64,000 nt of DNA. Source: an uncultured Saprospiraceae bacterium. GTDB taxonomy: Bacteria > Bacteroidota > Bacteroidia > Chitinophagales > Saprospiraceae. The DNA is taken from the NCBI GenBank assembly GCA_938001865.1, contig CALLAW010000033.1, positions 22,637-86,636 of the forward strand, given 5' to 3'. A program made the translations under genes and the position numbers. Under the pieces are notes generated by a model. That model searched no databases. It was not told the origin of the DNA and saw nothing but the letters and a program-made list of their open reading frames with translations. This document shows positions 36,316-46,065 of the stretch, one piece after another. How positions within the stretch are numbered: position 1 is the stretch's first letter; every line of letters begins with the position of its first letter.

Positions 36316-37530
36316 ATGGACACCACTACAAGCAACGGAGTACACAAAAGTGTAAAAACTGACCTATACCAGCATCATGACTATTTTGCAATAGACGATC
36401 TCTTGGATGAAGATCATTTGATGGCAAGAGATGCAGTAAGAGATTGGGTCAAGCAAGAAGTCAGCCCTATCATAGAGCATCATGCCAATGAAGCTACATG
36501 TCCTCAACACCTCTTCAAGGCATTGGGAGATATCGGTGCTTATGGACCTAGCCTCCCCGCAGAGTACGGTGGCGGAGGTATGGATGATATTGCCTATGGT
36601 ATCATCATGCAGGAACTCGAACGAGGTGATAGCGGTATCCGTAGTATGGCATCAGTCCAAGGGTCTCTCGTCATGTACCCGATCTATAGATTTGGATCAG
36701 AAGAACAAAAGAAAAAATGGCTACCCAAGCTTGGATCAGGAGAGTTGATCGGATGCTTTGGATTGACTGAACCAGATCACGGAAGTAATCCAAATGGCAT
36801 GGTCACAAACCTCGTAGATGATGGAGATCACTATATCCTGAATGGAGCCAAGATGTGGATCACTAATAGCCCCGTGGCTGACATGGCTGTAGTCTGGGCT
36901 AAAGATCCCGAAGGGATCATCAGAGGGATCATCGTCGAGAAAGGGATGAAAGGATTCACTACACCAGAGATCCATGGCAAATGGTCACTCAGAGCATCGA
37001 TCACAGGAGAGCTAGTCTTCGAAGATGTCAGAGTACCTAAGTCTAATGTACTACCTAATATCAAAGGTCTCAAAGGACCACTGAGCTGCCTATCTAAGGC
37101 AAGATATGGGATCGCATGGGGAGCAATAGGTGCAGCTCTTGACTGCTATGATTCGGCTCTTCGATATTCACAACAGAGAATACAGTTTGGTAAGCCAATC
37201 GGACAATTCCAACTGACACAGAAAAAACTCGCTGAGATGATTACTGAAATCACCAAAGCACAGCTCATGGTCTGGAGACTCGGTAAACTGATGAATGAAG
37301 GCAAGGCGACACCGCAGCAAATCTCAATGGCTAAGCGTAATAGTTGCATCATGGCACTCGAAGTAGCTAGAGAAGCAAGACAGATTCATGGAGGAATGGG
37401 AATCACTAACGAATATCCAATCATGAGACACATGATGAATCTCGAGACCGTCCTTACTTATGAAGGAACTCATGACATTCATTTGCTAATAACCGGTTAT
37501 GATGTTACTGGATTAAACGCTTTCTCATAG
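36316..37530 (+). CDS. Acyl-CoA dehydrogenase, glutaryl-CoA dehydrogenase type
   Basis: The 404-residue flavoenzyme belongs to the ACAD family. It shows GCFGLTEPDHGSNPNGM (about 146-162), WITNSPVADMAVVWA, KGLKGPLSCLSKARYGIAWG, RIQFGKPIGQFQ and the catalytic Glu383 in TYEGTHDIH. The KARYGIAWG and YEGTHDIH sequences are typical of glutaryl-CoA dehydrogenase, which converts glutaryl-CoA to crotonyl-CoA in lysine/tryptophan breakdown. It has no adjacent pathway genes. The family is certain; the exact substrate is likely but inferred. Confidence 0.92.
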   Translation: MDTTTSNGVHKSVKTDLYQHHDYFAIDDLLDEDHLMARDAVRDWVKQEVSPIIEHHANEATCPQHLFKALGDIGAYGPSLPAEYGGGGMDDIAYGIIMQELERGDSGIRSMASVQGSLVMYPIYRFGSEEQKKKWLPKLGSGELIGCFGLTEPDHGSNPNGMVTNLVDDGDHYILNGAKMWITNSPVADMAVVWAKDPEGIIRGIIVEKGMKGFTTPEIHGKWSLRASITGELVFEDVRVPKSNVLPNIKGLKGPLSCLSKARYGIAWGAIGAALDCYDSALRYSQQRIQFGKPIGQFQLTQKKLAEMITEITKAQLMVWRLGKLMNEGKATPQQISMAKRNSCIMALEVAREARQIHGGMGITNEYPIMRHMMNLETVLTYEGTHDIHLLITGYDVTGLNAFS

Positions 37531-37608
37531 TTCTACGTTAGTACTTTAGATTCAATTTGATTTGGTCACACTGTCGTGTAAAAATCGAACGAAGTTTTGA
37601 AATTAAGT

Positions 37609-38961
37609 ATGAACTCAAACTTATTTACGCTTATCGCAATACTGTGTCTTGGATCACAGGTATTCGGACAAGATATCAAGGTGAAAAATCCTTCATTTGA
37701 AGGAATTGCTAGACAAGGTCTCATCGCTGGAGGACACTATATCTTTCAATTAGATGACTGGGAAGACTGTGGTCAATACAAATTTAGAGGAGAAACTCCG
37801 CCTGATATCCATCCTGGAAATTTCTGGGGCAAGACTAAAGCTGACCAAACAAAAGGCAAAGGAATAACTCATCCTCCATCGCAAGGTACAACTTACTTAG
37901 GGATGGTTGCTAGAGCCAACAACACTTACGAGTCCATCAGTCAGAAATTATCCACACCGCTCAAGGAGGGTCAGTGTTACTTGTTTTCAGTCGATATGGT
38001 CAGGTCACTTCACTATTGGTCAATAGCCAAAGGGCTTGGTGATCAAGAACAAAACTTTGACGTGCCTCTTGTCTTGAGAATCTGGGGTAGCAATACACTC
38101 TGCTATAAAGATCCGACAAGTGGCAATATCGAACTCCTTGCAGAATCCGGAGCAGTCGGCAATACCAAATGGCAGACCAATATCTTCACAATCAGTCCTA
38201 CGCATAACTATAGATATATCACATTAGAAGCATTCTATCAGACACCACTCTTCGATGCTTACTTGGGACACTTGCTTATAGATAATGCAAGTGATTTCAT
38301 TCAGATAGACTGCGGTGACACAGATGTTGTGATGGAATTCTTCGAAGAGAGAGAAGAGATGAATATTAGAAATGAAGAGGAAATAAAGAAGAAAAATGAA
38401 GATCTCATCGCAGCCAATAACAAGCAACGAAGAAAGCGAAGTATCAAGAAACCTAACCAACCAAAAGAGTTAGCTACAACTCCACCTCCGACACCCCAAA
38501 CCAAAGGTCAGATAAATACTCAACCCAAAATAGTCGCAAGTCCAAATAATAAAATCACGCAGAAGAAGAACGATGAAAAAATATTAAAGGACTTACAAAA
38601 AGATAAATTAGTCGTAGGCCAAAAACTCAAGTTGAAGAAGCTATACTTCTTGCCTGATACCACTCAACTCAAAGAAGGATCTACAATAGTCTTAGAAGAA
38701 CTTGCGGAATTTTTAAAAGAAAATAAAACTGTGAAAATTGAGATCGGAGGACATACCAATGGTGTGCCTAATCATGATTACTGCGATAAACTCTCAACAG
38801 CTCGGGCTAAAATGATAGCAGATTACCTTGTAGAGAACGGAGTAGAGAGATCTAGTCTCAATTATAAGGGTTATGGTAAAAGAAAACCAATTGCCTCCAA
38901 CAAATCAATCGCTGGACGTAAGCTCAACCAAAGAGTAGAAATCACCATCCTCCAAATATAG
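37609..38961 (+). CDS. OmpA-family protein with N-terminal jelly-roll-like domain
   Basis: I start at the ATG (MNSNLFTLIAILCLGSQVFGQ), which gives a clean signal peptide; an upstream TTG is unlikely. The protein is about 450 residues. It has an N-terminal beta-rich domain (about 25-235) starting VKNPSFEG and including DDWEDCGQ, as in Bacteroidota carbohydrate-binding-like modules. A charged, coiled-coil/linker region (about 240-340, Lys/Glu/Pro/Thr rich) follows, then an OmpA peptidoglycan-binding domain (about 345-450; IGGHTNG, LSTARAKMIADYLVENGV, KGYGKRKPIA, NQRVEI). It probably links the outer membrane or a surface ligand to the cell wall. Confidence 0.88.
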   Translation: MNSNLFTLIAILCLGSQVFGQDIKVKNPSFEGIARQGLIAGGHYIFQLDDWEDCGQYKFRGETPPDIHPGNFWGKTKADQTKGKGITHPPSQGTTYLGMVARANNTYESISQKLSTPLKEGQCYLFSVDMVRSLHYWSIAKGLGDQEQNFDVPLVLRIWGSNTLCYKDPTSGNIELLAESGAVGNTKWQTNIFTISPTHNYRYITLEAFYQTPLFDAYLGHLLIDNASDFIQIDCGDTDVVMEFFEEREEMNIRNEEEIKKKNEDLIAANNKQRRKRSIKKPNQPKELATTPPPTPQTKGQINTQPKIVASPNNKITQKKNDEKILKDLQKDKLVVGQKLKLKKLYFLPDTTQLKEGSTIVLEELAEFLKENKTVKIEIGGHTNGVPNHDYCDKLSTARAKMIADYLVENGVERSSLNYKGYGKRKPIASNKSIAGRKLNQRVEITILQI

Positions 38962-39074
38962 CAGTACACCTCTACGATCAGCTCACTTCATTTCACTCTG
39001 AGGTTGATTGGTGAGTATGCCGTACCTTTACACTTAGTGAACATCCTTATTACAAAAAACAGAGATACCTAGAT

Positions 39075-40475
39075 ATGAAAGTAGAACAAATCTATACAGG
39101 ATGCCTCTCTCAAGGCACATACTATATCGAATGCAACGGCGAAGTTGCAATCATAGACCCTCTCAGAGAAGTGGACCAATATATCGCAAAAGCAGAATCT
39201 GCTAATGCCAAGATCAAATACATCTTCGAGACTCACTTCCATGCTGACTTCGTAAGTGGTCACTTGACTCTCGCAGAGAAGACTGGAGCACCTATCATCT
39301 ATGGACCTCATGCCAATCCTACCTACGATTGTATAATCGCAAAGGATCGACAGGTGTTTTCACTCGGACAAGTGACGATAGAAGTCATCCATACACCAGG
39401 ACATACACTTGAGAGTACATGCTACCTTCTCAAGGATGCTGACGGCAAACCGCATTCAATATTTACCGGCGACACACTCTTCTTAGGTGATGTAGGTCGA
39501 CCTGATCTCTCTCAGAAATCTGATGACATGACCACGGATGACCTCGCTGGGATGCTCTATGATAGCTTGCGTGGCAAGATCATGACATTACCCAATGATG
39601 TGATGGTCTATCCTGCACATGGAGCAGGCTCAGCCTGTGGTAAAAACATGATGAAAATCACGATGGACACCTTAGAGAATCAAAAGAAGATGAACTATGC
39701 TCTCCGTGCTGATATGACTAAAGAAGAATTTATCGCTGAAGTTACTGAAGGACTAGCACCGCCACCGGCATACTTCCCACTCAATGTCAAACTCAACAAA
39801 GAGGGTTATGAGCATATCGATAGCATCATCTCACAAGGCACTCAACCACTCGATCCAGCCTCTTTTGAGGCAATCGCAGAGTCCAGTAAAGCCCTAGTCC
39901 TAGATGTCAGATCCAAAACCGACTATGCGAGTAGTCATATCCCTCGATCAATTTTTATTGGTCTTGATGGTGGATTTGCACCTTGGGTCGGTGATATGAT
40001 TACTGATATCACCACTCCTATCCTACTCGTCACAGATCCTGGCAGAGAAGAAGAAGCCGTGACTAGGCTCTCTAGAGTAGGCTTTGATAATACGCTTGGA
40101 TATCTAGAGGGAGGCATCGATGCGTGGTCTAAGTCTGGAAGAGAACTAGACCAAATCACACAGATTACGGCGAGCAATCTCGCCGACATGAATGCATCTG
40201 CACTCTACGATATGAGGAAACCAGCAGAGTATGCTAATGGACATGTCGATCATGCACTCAATACACCTCTCTCTGAGATCAATGACCACTTGTCGAGCTA
40301 TCCCGATGAGGGACACTTCTATATTCATTGCCAGAGTGGTTATCGTTCTCTCATTGCAGCTTCGATACTCAAGTCCAGAGGAATCCACAATTTCAAAGAA
40401 GTCATTGGTGGATATAAGAGTCTAATAGAAACGTCACTACCAATCGTAAGTACAAAGACAGCATGTAGTGCATAG
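39075..40475 (+). CDS. Persulfide dioxygenase-rhodanese fusion (MBL plus two rhodanese domains)
   Basis: The 466-residue protein has an N-terminal ETHE1-like metallo-beta-lactamase domain (1-240): ETHFHADFVSGH (52-63), HTPGHT, FTGDTLFLGDVGRPDL, and AHGAGSACG. Two rhodanese modules follow. The first (about 270-350) has LVTDPGREEE where the active cysteine would be and looks inactive. The second (about 365-460) has the active-site loop HCQSGYRS with Cys419. The layout resembles CstB-type enzymes that oxidise persulfides and pass sulfur to thiosulfate. It is a stand-alone gene; no sulfide-responsive regulator is next to it. Confidence 0.9.
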   Translation: MKVEQIYTGCLSQGTYYIECNGEVAIIDPLREVDQYIAKAESANAKIKYIFETHFHADFVSGHLTLAEKTGAPIIYGPHANPTYDCIIAKDRQVFSLGQVTIEVIHTPGHTLESTCYLLKDADGKPHSIFTGDTLFLGDVGRPDLSQKSDDMTTDDLAGMLYDSLRGKIMTLPNDVMVYPAHGAGSACGKNMMKITMDTLENQKKMNYALRADMTKEEFIAEVTEGLAPPPAYFPLNVKLNKEGYEHIDSIISQGTQPLDPASFEAIAESSKALVLDVRSKTDYASSHIPRSIFIGLDGGFAPWVGDMITDITTPILLVTDPGREEEAVTRLSRVGFDNTLGYLEGGIDAWSKSGRELDQITQITASNLADMNASALYDMRKPAEYANGHVDHALNTPLSEINDHLSSYPDEGHFYIHCQSGYRSLIAASILKSRGIHNFKEVIGGYKSLIETSLPIVSTKTACSA

Positions 40476-40565
40476 TCATACTTGCGAGAATCGACCGTAA
40501 ACTCTTACGACTCTAGGGTGTTTACTGTATATTAGAGACTTACATCAAACCCATATTATCAAACC

Positions 40566-41606
40566 ATGATTCAGCGATACTTTGATATATTTATAAATGC
40601 GTATAGTAACTATGCGGGATATCTATGGAATGAGATTACGACTCCTTCTTTCCAAAACTATTTTTACTGGCTCATTGGAGTGTCATTGTTTTTCTTTTTC
40701 CTTGAGGTAATCATCCCTTGGCGCAAAGATCAAGCTATTCTTAGGAGAGACTTTTGGTTAGATCTCTTCTATATGTTTTTCAATTTTTTCCTCTTTTCAC
40801 TGATCATCTATAACGCTGCATCAGATGTAGTGGTTAACCTCTTCAATGATGGAATCAAAGGATTGACAGGATGGAATATGCAAGCCAGTAACCCACTACG
40901 ATCCTTACCCATGTGGTCTATACTCTTGATTGGATTCCTAGTGAGAGACTTTGTCCAATGGTGGATTCATCGCTTGCTTCATCGCTTTGATTGGTTATGG
41001 AACTTCCATAAGGTTCATCACAGTGTAGAGCAGATGGGATTCGCGGCACACTTGAGATATCACTGGATGGAAAATGTTGTCTATCGATCACTTGAGTATC
41101 TCCCACTGGCCTTGCTTGGTATAGGACTCTATGACTTCTTCATTATTCATATCTTCACTCTAGCATGGGGACATTACAATCACTCCAATATTAGCATCCC
41201 TTCCAGAGTTACTGGAGGCATCCTAGGTGCAGGTATTGGTACCATTATAGCTATAGGAGCATTTGATGTCAATCTCTATAACGATCCAGGAATCGGCTTA
41301 CAACTCATCACCATAGGAGTAGGAGCCATGATAGGTGCTCTAGTATTGAGTCCACTGATGAAAACTCTCTTCAACAGCCCAGAGATGCACATTTGGCATC
41401 ACTCTCATGATCTTCCAGCGGATAGGTCCAATGGAGTTAACTTTGGCTTGACCTTAGCGATCTGGGATTATGTATTCAAGACAGCATATCTCCCCAAGAG
41501 TGGTCAAGATATCAAGTTAGGATTTCCAGGCGTTGATGACTTCCCTACAAGATTTATAGATCAAGTAACATATGGAATAGGGCCTTTGAAATCTAAAAAG
41601 AAATGA
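40566..41606 (+). CDS. Fatty acid hydroxylase / sterol desaturase superfamily protein
   Basis: The 346-residue membrane protein has about six hydrophobic segments and the eight-histidine diiron pattern: HRLLH (about 137-141), HKVHH (about 150), GHYNHSN, and HIWHHSHD (about 276). These are the hallmarks of the superfamily of sterol desaturases and lipid hydroxylases. Substrate is unknown; hopanoid, sphingolipid or carotenoid modification are options. Its last 4 nt overlap the anmK start (ATGA), so the next two genes are in the same operon. Confidence 0.88.
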   Translation: MIQRYFDIFINAYSNYAGYLWNEITTPSFQNYFYWLIGVSLFFFFLEVIIPWRKDQAILRRDFWLDLFYMFFNFFLFSLIIYNAASDVVVNLFNDGIKGLTGWNMQASNPLRSLPMWSILLIGFLVRDFVQWWIHRLLHRFDWLWNFHKVHHSVEQMGFAAHLRYHWMENVVYRSLEYLPLALLGIGLYDFFIIHIFTLAWGHYNHSNISIPSRVTGGILGAGIGTIIAIGAFDVNLYNDPGIGLQLITIGVGAMIGALVLSPLMKTLFNSPEMHIWHHSHDLPADRSNGVNFGLTLAIWDYVFKTAYLPKSGQDIKLGFPGVDDFPTRFIDQVTYGIGPLKSKKK

Positions 41607-42658
41607 TAATAATCGGTGTAATGAGTGGGAGTTCTCTGGATGGAATAGATATTGCAGCTTATGATATCGACTACAATCCATCGTCCGAAGAGTTAGACAT
41701 TACCCTCTTACACGGTATCACTGTGCCACTCAATCATATCAAATCACTGCTCTCACGAGTGAATGAAGGATCAGCACTCAAGGAAACCCTCCTACTAGAA
41801 TATGAATATAGCACTTGGATTGCTAAGCAAGTGATCGCTGTTATGGAAGACTGGAAGATCAAAGTCGATTACCTCTCAGTCCACGGACATACCGTAACTC
41901 ATGTGCCCGACAGGAGCATCTCATACCAACTAGGCCATGGCGGTACTATTGCTGCACTGACCAAAATCCCAACCGTCACAGACTTCAGACGTGGTGATAT
42001 TGCACTTGGCGGGATGGGGACACCGCTTACTCCTCTCCTTGATCAGGTATCTTACGCAGAGTACGATATGGTGATCAATCTTGGAGGAATCTGCAATGTC
42101 AGTTACCAATATCAAGACAAGCGTTATGGCTATGACCTCTTCCCATGCAATCAAGTGCTGAATCACTTTGCTCGTAAGTTTGGTAAGGACTATGATAGAG
42201 ATGCCCTCCTGTCACTCCAAGGTAAGATAGATGAAGACCTCTACGAATCACTGATCACACATAGATTACTGACTGTCCACAAACCACAAGCAATAGATAA
42301 TAACTGGATCAAACACAAATTTATCCCCGAGATAGAATATTACAATTCTTCTGACAAAGACAAGATGTATACATTCGTAGTGGCTCTAGCTAATGTCATC
42401 AGCCAGCAAGCGAGCAAGATAGGCGCTACAAGTCTCTTAGCGACAGGTGGAGGGATACACCACCCATTCTTGGTCTCACAACTCACCTACCAACTTGGCG
42501 AAAGCAAACTTATCATCCCTAATGTAGAGGATATCAACTTCAAGGAATGTAAACTCATGGCACTACTTGCCTATCTCAGAGTAACTCACCAACCTAACAT
42601 CCTAGCCTCGGTCACTGGTGCTAGCCAAAACAGCTCTGGTGGAGCAGTCCACATATGA
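41603..42658 (+). CDS. anmK: Anhydro-N-acetylmuramic acid kinase AnmK
   Basis: The 351-residue sugar kinase starts with GVMSGSSLDGIDIAAYD (5-21), the AnmK ATP-binding signature. It also has HGHTVTH, DFRRGDIALGGMGTPLTP (about 128-145, catalytic Asp), NLGGICNVS and LLATGGGIHHPFL. It hydrolyses and phosphorylates 1,6-anhydroMurNAc to MurNAc-6-phosphate in cell-wall recycling. It overlaps genes on both sides by 4 nt, showing translational coupling. Confidence 0.96.
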   Translation: MIIIGVMSGSSLDGIDIAAYDIDYNPSSEELDITLLHGITVPLNHIKSLLSRVNEGSALKETLLLEYEYSTWIAKQVIAVMEDWKIKVDYLSVHGHTVTHVPDRSISYQLGHGGTIAALTKIPTVTDFRRGDIALGGMGTPLTPLLDQVSYAEYDMVINLGGICNVSYQYQDKRYGYDLFPCNQVLNHFARKFGKDYDRDALLSLQGKIDEDLYESLITHRLLTVHKPQAIDNNWIKHKFIPEIEYYNSSDKDKMYTFVVALANVISQQASKIGATSLLATGGGIHHPFLVSQLTYQLGESKLIIPNVEDINFKECKLMALLAYLRVTHQPNILASVTGASQNSSGGAVHI

Positions 42659-43626
42659 GTAAGGTCTTAGTCACTGGAGCATCGGGTTTTCTTGGTCGTT
42701 ATCTCATCGAAGAACTCCTCGCGATGACTGAGCATGAGATCATTGGGGTGTACCACTCTAATCTCCCTGAGAGACAATCTAATCATCGGCTCACTTACGT
42801 AAAATGCAACCTGTATGATACCTACTCGATTGCAGACCTCATCTCAGAGGTATCATTAGTAATCCATGCAGCGGCAATAGTCAGTTTTGATCAGCGACAA
42901 GAGGCAGAGATGTATCGGTTCAATGTAGAGTCAACGAACAATATAGTCAATGCTTGCTTAGAGCATAATATAGACAAACTGGTACATATCAGCAGCATCT
43001 CAGCTCTAGGCAGACATGATGGGCATACTATCGACGCAACACACTTGAGTGGACCCGATATTACCTACAGTCCTTACGGTAAAAGTAAGAAGTACTCTGA
43101 ACTAGAAGTCTGGAGAGGGATACAAGAAGGCCTTACCGCAAGCATCATCAATCCAAGCCTTATCATGGGGTCAGGAGATTGGTCAAAGGGTTCACCTAAG
43201 ATGATACAGACTGTCGCTAAGGGGATGAAGTACTATCCAACAGGGACGACAGGATTTGTCTACGCCAAGGATGTTGCAAGGTTAGCTAGGTTAGTGCTGT
43301 CACCTGGCATCTGTGATCACCAAGGAATCCTCTGCAGTGCTGAGAATAATTCCTATCTCGAGATAATGACCTTAGTAGCTCGATCCTTAGGAGTTACTCC
43401 ACCTACCCGACCCATCCAAGACTGGCAGATCAAAGTCATAGGTATTATCAATTCTATCAGTCATCTATTGAGACTTACATCTAAGCAAATAATCACGAAG
43501 GAGAGCCTCAACACTGCATCCCAATCACTGAGTTATGATGGGACTAATGCCTTGCAGGTAGAGGGATTTGAGTATACGCCAATGACACAAGCAATTGACG
43601 AGATCTGCCAAGAGTACTTACTCTGA
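42655..43626 (+). CDS. NAD(P)-dependent epimerase/dehydratase (extended SDR)
   Basis: The 323-residue protein has an N-terminal Rossmann motif (VTGASGFLGRYL, 5-16), a HAAAIVSF block and the catalytic YGKSK (Tyr about 141, Lys about 145). It resembles dihydroflavonol-4-reductase-like or nucleoside-diphosphate-sugar epimerase enzymes of Bacteroidota. Substrate unknown. It is the last gene of the hydroxylase-anmK-SDR operon (4-nt overlap with anmK). The following 234-nt gap to the convergent permease gene shows no clear terminator. Confidence 0.88.
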   Translation: MSKVLVTGASGFLGRYLIEELLAMTEHEIIGVYHSNLPERQSNHRLTYVKCNLYDTYSIADLISEVSLVIHAAAIVSFDQRQEAEMYRFNVESTNNIVNACLEHNIDKLVHISSISALGRHDGHTIDATHLSGPDITYSPYGKSKKYSELEVWRGIQEGLTASIINPSLIMGSGDWSKGSPKMIQTVAKGMKYYPTGTTGFVYAKDVARLARLVLSPGICDHQGILCSAENNSYLEIMTLVARSLGVTPPTRPIQDWQIKVIGIINSISHLLRLTSKQIITKESLNTASQSLSYDGTNALQVEGFEYTPMTQAIDEICQEYLL

Positions 43627-43860
43627 TACAGTTTGTACGCAGTCGAGTGAGTAGAGTATTGTGAAACTCGTACTCAACGAAATACTGTAACCACCTTAGA
43701 TAATTATGACACTTTGGTATAGAGCATAAGAGTTACATCCTCTCCCTACTAGATCTAGATTCAGACCATTTGTACTTTAGACCATCCTATCAGGAAAATA
43801 GATGGCGGTAACAGCAGGCACTATACTTGATCAATCTGCACCACATACTTCAAGATACCC

Positions 43861-45120
43861 CTAATCACGTGGGATCGGCGATCCATGAGGGTCAGTATCT
43901 GGATATCCCAGTTTCTTATCGACGCGAGAGAGGATATCATCATCGAGATGATGCTCAAAGAGCTCAGCTTCTTGATGTACCAAGTCTGGATCAATTCCCA
44001 TCTCACGTGTCTGGTAAGTCTCCCAAAGTCTATGAGCTCTCTGCATCTTGACAGCCTCTTTCTCTCCTACTGCTGTCAGTTGTACTTGATTGTCACTCTG
44101 TCTTTTGACATGATCTGAACTCAGCATTCGATTGACGACTTGTTTGATTCTCTCATTGGAATGGTCTAGTCTCTCAGCGATAGTCTCGATAGTAAGTTGA
44201 GAAGGTCTTGACTTATATAAGAGCCTGAGGACATCCTCATGGATTATTCTATTCATCTCTTTACGCTTGACAATAGACTTCTGGATCAATCCTCTAGTCG
44301 GGCTAAAAAATACTGCTAAAAGATAAAATACAGTAGCCACTAGACACATAGCCGGACCTGGAGTGGTATCAAAAAGTAGAGTCACAAAGAAACCAACAAT
44401 AGTAGTAGCCAATCCTATCAAAGCAGAAAGCACCAAGACATGCTTGAGCTTATTACTCAACAAGAGTGCTGTAGCTGCAGGAGTTACCAACATCGCCACC
44501 ACCAAAATCACACCAGCTGCACTCAATGATGCCACTACGACAATCGAGAGTAAAAACATCAAGAAATAATGTAAAGTCTGGACCGAAATCCCCATTGCCT
44601 CAGCAATAACTGATTGGAACGTACTGATAAATAGATACCTATAGAGGACAATGACACTGATCAGTGTATAGACGAGAACGATCGATGTGATGATCAAGTC
44701 TTCATTGGTAACGCCAAAGATATTACCAAACAAGAAGTGCTGAAGATCGAGGTGTACTCCATCACTCTTACTGATCTTACTGATCCCAATCACTCCAATA
44801 CTAAACATAGCTGTGAATATGATACCAATAGAGGCATCATTCTTAGTCTGTACATGCTGCTGAAGCCACGAGATACCTACTGCAGTCAACACTCCAGCAA
44901 GAGTAGCTCCTGCAAAAAAACCAATGGCACTATAACCAAATAGAAGAAATGCAAAAAACACCCCAGGCAATATTGCGTGAGAGAGTGCATCACCCAATAA
45001 TGACATATTACGCAAGACAATAAAGCAACCAAGTACTCCACACATGATCCCTACCATCATAGAGACTAGCAAGGCTCTTAAGGCCCATGGATAACTCATT
45101 ATTTCAATTATTTCCTGCAT
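43861..45120 (-). CDS. Metal ABC permease fused to DtxR-like repressor domain (YtgCR-like)
   Basis: The 419-residue protein has an eight- or nine-helix ABC-3 permease (about 1-275) of the ZnuB/MntB family, with SLLGDALSHAILPGV (about 34-48) and the LVTPAATALLLSN block. From about 289 a cytosolic region follows: a winged helix (LTIETIAERLDHSNERIKQVVNRM) and the DtxR dimerisation/metal signature (AELFEHHL and DPHGSPIP). Chlamydial YtgC-YtgR has the same order and is cleaved to release the repressor. No ATPase or binding-protein gene is adjacent. Mn, Fe or Zn as the metal is inferred. A second ATG at 45099 is possible. Confidence 0.88.
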   Translation of the reverse strand: MQEIIEIMSYPWALRALLVSMMVGIMCGVLGCFIVLRNMSLLGDALSHAILPGVFFAFLLFGYSAIGFFAGATLAGVLTAVGISWLQQHVQTKNDASIGIIFTAMFSIGVIGISKISKSDGVHLDLQHFLFGNIFGVTNEDLIITSIVLVYTLISVIVLYRYLFISTFQSVIAEAMGISVQTLHYFLMFLLSIVVVASLSAAGVILVVAMLVTPAATALLLSNKLKHVLVLSALIGLATTIVGFFVTLLFDTTPGPAMCLVATVFYLLAVFFSPTRGLIQKSIVKRKEMNRIIHEDVLRLLYKSRPSQLTIETIAERLDHSNERIKQVVNRMLSSDHVKRQSDNQVQLTAVGEKEAVKMQRAHRLWETYQTREMGIDPDLVHQEAELFEHHLDDDILSRVDKKLGYPDTDPHGSPIPRD

Positions 45121-45124
45121 GCGT

Positions 45125-45132
45125 CAAAGATA
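45125..45132 (-). promoter_or_regulatory. -7 box very close to the permease-DtxR start
   Basis: On the minus strand this is TATCTTTG, an exact match, only 5 nt from the annotated ATG at 45120. Transcription would begin at or just after that ATG. The message would be leaderless, or translation would start at the second ATG (45099). Confidence 0.45.
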
Positions 45133-45165
45133 GTTAATTATCTCTAAACATTATTTTAGAGCAAT

Positions 45166-46053
45166 CTAAAAACTGAATAAAACACCTTCTTTTAATGAAT
45201 ATGATGAGACGTAGACGTCATCAAGATTGATGATGTCTAATGTTGCGATGATAAGTGCCATGGCCACTACAAGATACTTGCCTCTATGACTAGGAATCCC
45301 TTCTAGTGCTTTTCGCTGAGAGAGATCAAGTGGTATGATCTGGGCATATAATTCTCTGATCTGATCAATATCAAGAGATTGGAGGGGCAGATCCATCATC
45401 CCGAGTTGATGATGTGCCAGTACCTCGAAGGTACCTGCAGCTCCTATCAGGTCATAAGACTGGTGCCGCTTGAATGCCTGCTTCAGTGGGAGTAACTCTT
45501 GATGAAGATAAGCATACATTGCATCTAAATCACACTGAGAGATGGGATCTGTGAGCATGTACTTCTTGTACAATACTGAGATACCAATATTGATACTACC
45601 ATACCACTCTACATCTGTAGATCCTATAATATACTCTACACTCCCACCGCCAATATCCATCACCAGATGAGGTCGATCCTTTGTGTAGATCTTACTTATC
45701 CCCTTGGCAATGTAGAGAGCCTCTTGATCACCTGAGATGATAGAGATATTGATGCCAGTTTGCTCCATTGCTTTTGTTACGAACTCTTGACCATTCCGTG
45801 CTGATCTGAGTGCTGCAGTGCCTATGGCTTTGACATCCTTGACTTGATACTTGAGGAGCAATGATGCGAAATACTTCAGTGTGCTTATACCCCGCTGAAA
45901 TGATTCTAATCCGATGCAATCTATGCCTTGACCTCCCAGATAAACGTAGCTTCTCTCTCGGTAGATGACTTCAAACCCCTCCTGACCAGTTAACCTTGCA
46001 ATAAGGATGTGGAAGGTATTCGTCCCGAGGTCGATCACTGCTACATTAGCCAT
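45166..46053 (-). CDS. Ppx/GppA family exopolyphosphatase/guanosine pentaphosphatase
   Basis: The 295-residue protein has the ASKHA fold: VIDLGTNTFHILIA (5-18), a GTAALRSARNG block (about 78-88), LVMDIGGGSVEYI (about 134-146) and LIGAAGTFEVL. It is the short, two-domain form lacking the C-terminal HD region of E. coli Ppx. Members degrade polyphosphate or pppGpp; which one is not clear here. It lies 12 nt after the lipoprotein gene and is probably co-transcribed with it. Confidence 0.92.
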   Translation of the reverse strand: MANVAVIDLGTNTFHILIARLTGQEGFEVIYRERSYVYLGGQGIDCIGLESFQRGISTLKYFASLLLKYQVKDVKAIGTAALRSARNGQEFVTKAMEQTGINISIISGDQEALYIAKGISKIYTKDRPHLVMDIGGGSVEYIIGSTDVEWYGSINIGISVLYKKYMLTDPISQCDLDAMYAYLHQELLPLKQAFKRHQSYDLIGAAGTFEVLAHHQLGMMDLPLQSLDIDQIRELYAQIIPLDLSQRKALEGIPSHRGKYLVVAMALIIATLDIINLDDVYVSSYSLKEGVLFSF

Positions 46054-46065
46054 CTCAGTGAGATA

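Noticed and set aside
43627..43860. tRNA or ncRNA in the gap between the SDR and permease genes
   Set aside because: No cloverleaf arms or conserved RNA motif could be found by eye.
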